In this document: one piece after another, positions 6,345 through 8,637 of the stretch | Position numbering within the stretch: the stretch's first letter is position 1 | Layout of the letters: every line of letters starts with the position of its first letter | DNA from: JACZWZ01 sp036478235 | GTDB taxonomy: Bacteria; Actinomycetota; Acidimicrobiia; Spongiisociales; UBA11373 | Reading direction: 5' to 3' | Assembly (NCBI GenBank): GCA_036478235.1 | Contig: JAZGDZ010000002.1 | Location: 1 to 8,637 of the forward strand | Length of the DNA stretch: 8,637 bases | Made by a program: the position numbers and the translations under genes | The notes under the pieces: model-generated | Database searches by the model: none | What the model was told of the DNA's origin: nothing | Seen by the model: only the letters and a program-made list of their open reading frames with translations

Positions 6345-7657
6345 ACGATGGAGAGAGACTCGGCCAGGCGTCGATCGTCATCCAGATCGACGCCCCTGAG
6401 GTCGACGATGAGCCCGCGATCATCCCGGCGGGTCACAATCGGAACGGGTCGGTCGAGCATCCCTCGCCATAGTGCCTCCACATCACCCGGGATCAGGATC
6501 ATCGGGCCGGGGATGCCCTTGCCGGGAACCGTGCCGGCGCCGGGCAGGGAGCGATCCTCGATGACGGAGGCTTTGACCACAGCGGCGGCAATGAGGGCTT
6601 CGGATCTGGCCAACAGAGGCTCGAAGTCGAGGCCGGCCATTCTCCAAAACGGTATCTCGTTCCCTCTGCCCGCGGCGTACATCTCGAGCGTGATCGCCAG
6701 GCTGTCGAGGGCGGGGCCGGCGATGCGCACGGCGCGGGCTATCGGGTGGGAACGCATCACGTCGATGGCGTCGGAGCGTCCCACCGCGATACCGGCCTGG
6801 GGACCGCCCAGCAGCTTGTCGCCTGAGAACAACACCACGGAGGCGCCGTCGGAGACCGTCTGGCGGGCAGCCGGCTCCTCGGCCAGCCACTCCGGCGGAG
6901 GCCCGTCGAGCCAGGGAACCCGGCCGTCGAGGAGACCGCTGCCGATGTCGGCGATTAGGTAGATCCCGCGTTCGGCAGTCAAAGCCCCCAGTTCCCGATA
7001 CGTGGCCGAATCGGTGAAGCCTTCGATCCGGTAGTTGGACGGATGAACCTTGAGAACGGCTCGGGTCGAATCGTCGATGGCATCGAGGTAGTCCCCGAGC
7101 CGGGTGCGGTTTGTGGTTCCCACTTCGACCAGCCCGGCGCCCGAAGCGGCCATCAGCTCGGGTAGCCGAAATGATCCGCCTATCTCGATCAGCTCGCCGC
7201 GGGAGACGATGGCCGCACCGGACCCCGCCAGCGCGGCGAGAGCCAGCAAGAGCGCTCCCGCCGTGTTGTTGACGACGAGGGCGGCATCCGCTCCTGTGAG
7301 CGATGTGAGGAGTGCGTGGGCGTATGCGCCTCGCCCGCCGCGGGCGCCGGCGTCGAGATCGAACTCGACCGGCGACGCGTGTGCCGCGCTTCGCGCTCCC
7401 GCGTCGGCCGCTTGGGCTGCGATTCGGGCGCGTCCGAGATTCGTGTGCAAGAGGACCCCGGTGGCGTTGATCACGCGCTGAGGACGGAGCCGGTCCAGCC
7501 GGGCCACTTCCACTCGGCCGGCGGTCGCCGGATCCATCCCGGTGGCGCGGGCACCCTCGATAGCGCGCCTGGCGATCTCGACGAGAAGAGATCTCGGGAG
7601 CGACCCATCGTCGAGGGACGTGGCGAGCGCGTCCACCGATGGAGGACGGGAGACCAT
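6335..7657 (-). CDS. selA: L-seryl-tRNA(Sec) selenium transferase SelA
   Basis: SelA is the PLP enzyme that converts Ser-tRNA(Sec) to Sec-tRNA(Sec) using selenophosphate. The 440-residue chain is slightly shorter than the E. coli enzyme (about 463). It has the N-terminal SelA-type domain (PPSVDAL near the start), the RVINATGVLLHTNLGRA motif (61-77), the fold-type-I PLP core with HPSNYRIEGF (205-214) and IADIGSGLLD (235-244), and the cofactor lysine K281 in FSGDKLLGGPQAGI (277-290). I see no truncation. The ATG at 7655-7657 lacks a Shine-Dalgarno, but TAGGCT lies 6 bases upstream, which suggests a leaderless message. selB follows with a 10-base overlap. The upstream neighbour is divergent, and selC and selD are not in this window. 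Confidence 0.95.
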   Translation of the reverse strand: MVSRPPSVDALATSLDDGSLPRSLLVEIARRAIEGARATGMDPATAGRVEVARLDRLRPQRVINATGVLLHTNLGRARIAAQAADAGARSAAHASPVEFDLDAGARGGRGAYAHALLTSLTGADAALVVNNTAGALLLALAALAGSGAAIVSRGELIEIGGSFRLPELMAASGAGLVEVGTTNRTRLGDYLDAIDDSTRAVLKVHPSNYRIEGFTDSATYRELGALTAERGIYLIADIGSGLLDGRVPWLDGPPPEWLAEEPAARQTVSDGASVVLFSGDKLLGGPQAGIAVGRSDAIDVMRSHPIARAVRIAGPALDSLAITLEMYAAGRGNEIPFWRMAGLDFEPLLARSEALIAAAVVKASVIEDRSLPGAGTVPGKGIPGPMILIPGDVEALWRGMLDRPVPIVTRRDDRGLIVDLRGVDLDDDRRLAESLSIVCR

Positions 7658-7663
7658 GTCAAC

Positions 7664-7669
7664 AGCCTA
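7664..7669 (-). promoter_or_regulatory. Candidate -10 element of an apparently leaderless selAB transcript
   Basis: On the minus strand the sequence reads TAGGCT, fitting TANNNT, then six bases (GTTGAC) and the selA ATG. The start point would fall at the ATG. No -35-like hexamer is evident at 16-18 bases. The element lies 10 bases from the opposing -10 of the NUDIX gene, so the two promoters must overlap. Inference from spacing. Confidence 0.4.
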
Positions 7670-7679
7670 CCGGTGGCCC

Positions 7680-7685
7680 TATATT
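7680..7685 (+). promoter_or_regulatory. Candidate -10 element of an apparently leaderless NUDIX transcript
   Basis: TATATT is a strong -10 match and stands out in this GC-rich setting. It ends 7 bases before the GTG at 7693, placing the transcription start at or one base before the start codon. No Shine-Dalgarno precedes the GTG. No good -35 is seen. Its presumed -35 region coincides with the selA start codon region. Confidence 0.5.
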
Positions 7686-7692
7686 CGGATTA

Positions 7693-8412
7693 GTGACCGA
7701 GCTTTCCCCGGCCGAAGTATTCATCCGCCCCGCCGCCACGGTGATCCTCGCCCGTGACTCGGCGGACGGTGTCGAAGTGCTGATGGTGCGGCGCAACAGC
7801 AGCGCGGCCTTCATGGGAGGGGCTCACGTCTTTCCGGGCGGGGCGCTCGACGACACGGACCGCTCCGAGCTGGCACGGGCCGCCGTCAGTTGGTCGGGAG
7901 CGCCGGAAGAGTTTCCCTGGAGGGCGGCGGCGCTGCGGGAACTCGTCGAGGAAGCTGGGATCGTTGTGGGAACCGCCGACCTCGGCTCGGGCCTGGAAGG
8001 CGGTGATGTGTACCGAGCGGTCGCCGAATCCGGAGGCAGCCTCGATGCCGATGCTCTCGAGTACGTCAGTAACTGGGTGACTCCGCTCGGATCACCGCGC
8101 CGCTTCGACACCAGGTTCTACGTGGCGGCCGCCTTCGGGGAGGCGGTGGCGGACGAGCGCGAAGTGTTCGACGCCGCCTGGGTCCGGCCGGAGGATGCTC
8201 TGGCCGCGGCGGACAGCGGAGATTGGGTACTCGAGTTCCCCACCAGGGTACACCTCGAGACTTTCTCAAACGATCCGACTGCGGCGGCGCTGATCGAACA
8301 TGCCGCCGCCATGGAGGTGAAGCGCGTCGAGCCCCGGCCCATCCTCGAAGGGAATGGGTCGATTCGGTTTCTGGTGCCGGGGGATCCCGGGTTCGAGGGG
8401 ACGAACTCGTGA
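7693..8412 (+). CDS. NUDIX hydrolase, NUDT19/NUDT7-like with expanded Nudix box
   Basis: The 239-residue protein opens with PAATVILARD, then VEVLMVRRNSSAAFMGGAHVFPGGALDDTD (about 28-55) and RELVEEAGI (82-90), the catalytic half of the Nudix box (REUxEExGU) whose glutamates bind Mg2+. About 32 residues separate the GG of FPGG from this RE, where the classical box has about 13. That insertion and the following SNWVTPLGSPRRFDTRFYVA stretch resemble the NUDT19/NUDT7 group, which in animals includes CoA diphosphatases; the substrate here is unknown. The GTG at 7693 is preferred over an in-frame ATG at 7639, because the extra residues would overlap the selA start and look unrelated, and because a TATATT -10 sits 7 bases before the GTG. 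The stop codon overlaps the start of the next gene (GTGA), so the two are probably co-translated. NUDIX and metallo-beta-lactamase neighbours are, from memory, recurrent in actinobacteria. Confidence 0.88.
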   Translation: MTELSPAEVFIRPAATVILARDSADGVEVLMVRRNSSAAFMGGAHVFPGGALDDTDRSELARAAVSWSGAPEEFPWRAAALRELVEEAGIVVGTADLGSGLEGGDVYRAVAESGGSLDADALEYVSNWVTPLGSPRRFDTRFYVAAAFGEAVADEREVFDAAWVRPEDALAAADSGDWVLEFPTRVHLETFSNDPTAAALIEHAAAMEVKRVEPRPILEGNGSIRFLVPGDPGFEGTNS

Positions 8413-8637
8413 AAATCTCCCTCGTCCGGGCGCCCAACCCGAGTCTGTTGACCGGCCCGGGGACCAACACCTGGGTCGTGTCGTCGGGCTTGGCCTCCGT
8501 GGTCATCGATCCCGGCCCGATCATCGATTCGCACCTCGATGGAATCCGGTCGGCGCTGAGTGGGCTCGACCCCGTCGCCGTTCTCGTCACCCACACCCAC
8601 CCTGATCACGCCCCTGCGGCCAACGGGATCGCCGACG
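8409..8637 (+). CDS. Metallo-beta-lactamase-fold hydrolase (LACTB2-like), 3'-truncated by the window edge
   Basis: Only the first 76 codons are present. They read MKISLVRAPN, then TGPGTNTWVV (15-24), a VVIDPGP strand-turn (31-37), and THTHPDH (61-67), the HxHxDH motif (H62, H64, D66, H67) that binds the first metal ions of the fold. The N-P-S-x-x-T-G-P-G-T-N-T opening is typical of the LACTB2 / glyoxalase-II-like branch rather than of antibiotic beta-lactamases. Those relatives include ribonucleases and thioester hydrolases; the substrate here cannot be assigned. The GTG at 8409 overlaps the NUDIX stop by 4 bases and has GAGGGG (8395-8400) 8 bases upstream, supporting both the start and translational coupling. 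Confidence 0.88.
   Translation, partial: MKISLVRAPNPSLLTGPGTNTWVVSSGLASVVIDPGPIIDSHLDGIRSALSGLDPVAVLVTHTHPDHAPAANGIAD

Noticed and set aside
5268..6962. A 564-codon open frame on the + strand, antisense to selB and the end of selA.
   Set aside because: It spans the junction of two well-supported minus-strand genes and its translation shows no recognisable domain. Long antisense frames are expected in GC-rich genes with strong third-position bias.
7639..7692. Upstream ATG start for the NUDIX gene.
   Set aside because: It would overlap the selA start codon and the candidate promoters, and the added residues show no family similarity.
1..8637. selC (tRNA-Sec) or another tRNA near selAB.
   Set aside because: I looked in the intergenic spacers for a long tRNA with a UCA anticodon loop and found none; all spacers but one are under 100 bases, and the 118-base one is filled by heptamer repeats.

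Overview
This window is a GC-rich, densely packed chromosomal segment. A WhiB-family (Wbl) iron-sulfur regulator at 4292-4567 is a near-exclusive marker of Actinomycetota. Together with the base composition and several GTG starts, this points to a high-GC actinobacterium, possibly a deep-branching lineage such as Acidimicrobiia; the class-level guess is inference. I see no insertion sequence, phage gene, CRISPR array, rRNA or tRNA. No gene-free stretch exceeds about 120 bases.

Layout, left to right. (1) The 3' part of a multi-pass membrane protein of the LPG_synthase_TM / flippase-like family (+) enters at the left edge. It converges, across a 9-bp perfect hairpin, on a CNNM/CBS/CorC_HlyC-type membrane protein (-). 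(2) Upstream of the latter on the same strand is a small stand-alone, partly degenerate response-regulator receiver protein. The 118-base gap between the two holds two different heptamer tandem repeats. (3) Divergent from the receiver gene is a long NfeD-like membrane protein whose ClpP-class protease domain appears to have lost its catalytic residues. The 81-base divergent spacer holds a hairpin framed by two GGGGAGGGT direct repeats. (4) A WhiB-like gene follows on the + strand and overlaps tail-to-tail with selB. (5) selA and selB (-) overlap by 10 bases and form the selenocysteine incorporation unit: SelA converts Ser-tRNA(Sec) to Sec-tRNA(Sec), and SelB delivers it to UGA codons marked by a SECIS hairpin. 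selC and selD are not in the window. (6) Divergent from selA, with only 35 bases between start codons, is a NUDIX hydrolase of the NUDT19-like type. It overlaps by 4 bases with a metallo-beta-lactamase-fold hydrolase that runs off the right edge.

The points most worth a second look are the predicted pseudo-protease NfeD, back-to-back apparently leaderless promoters between selA and the NUDIX gene (a third candidate lies before the nfeD-like gene), the paired heptamer arrays, and the degenerate receiver. The selenocysteine unit implies that TGA may be a sense codon elsewhere in this genome. I found no convincing wholly new multi-gene system here.
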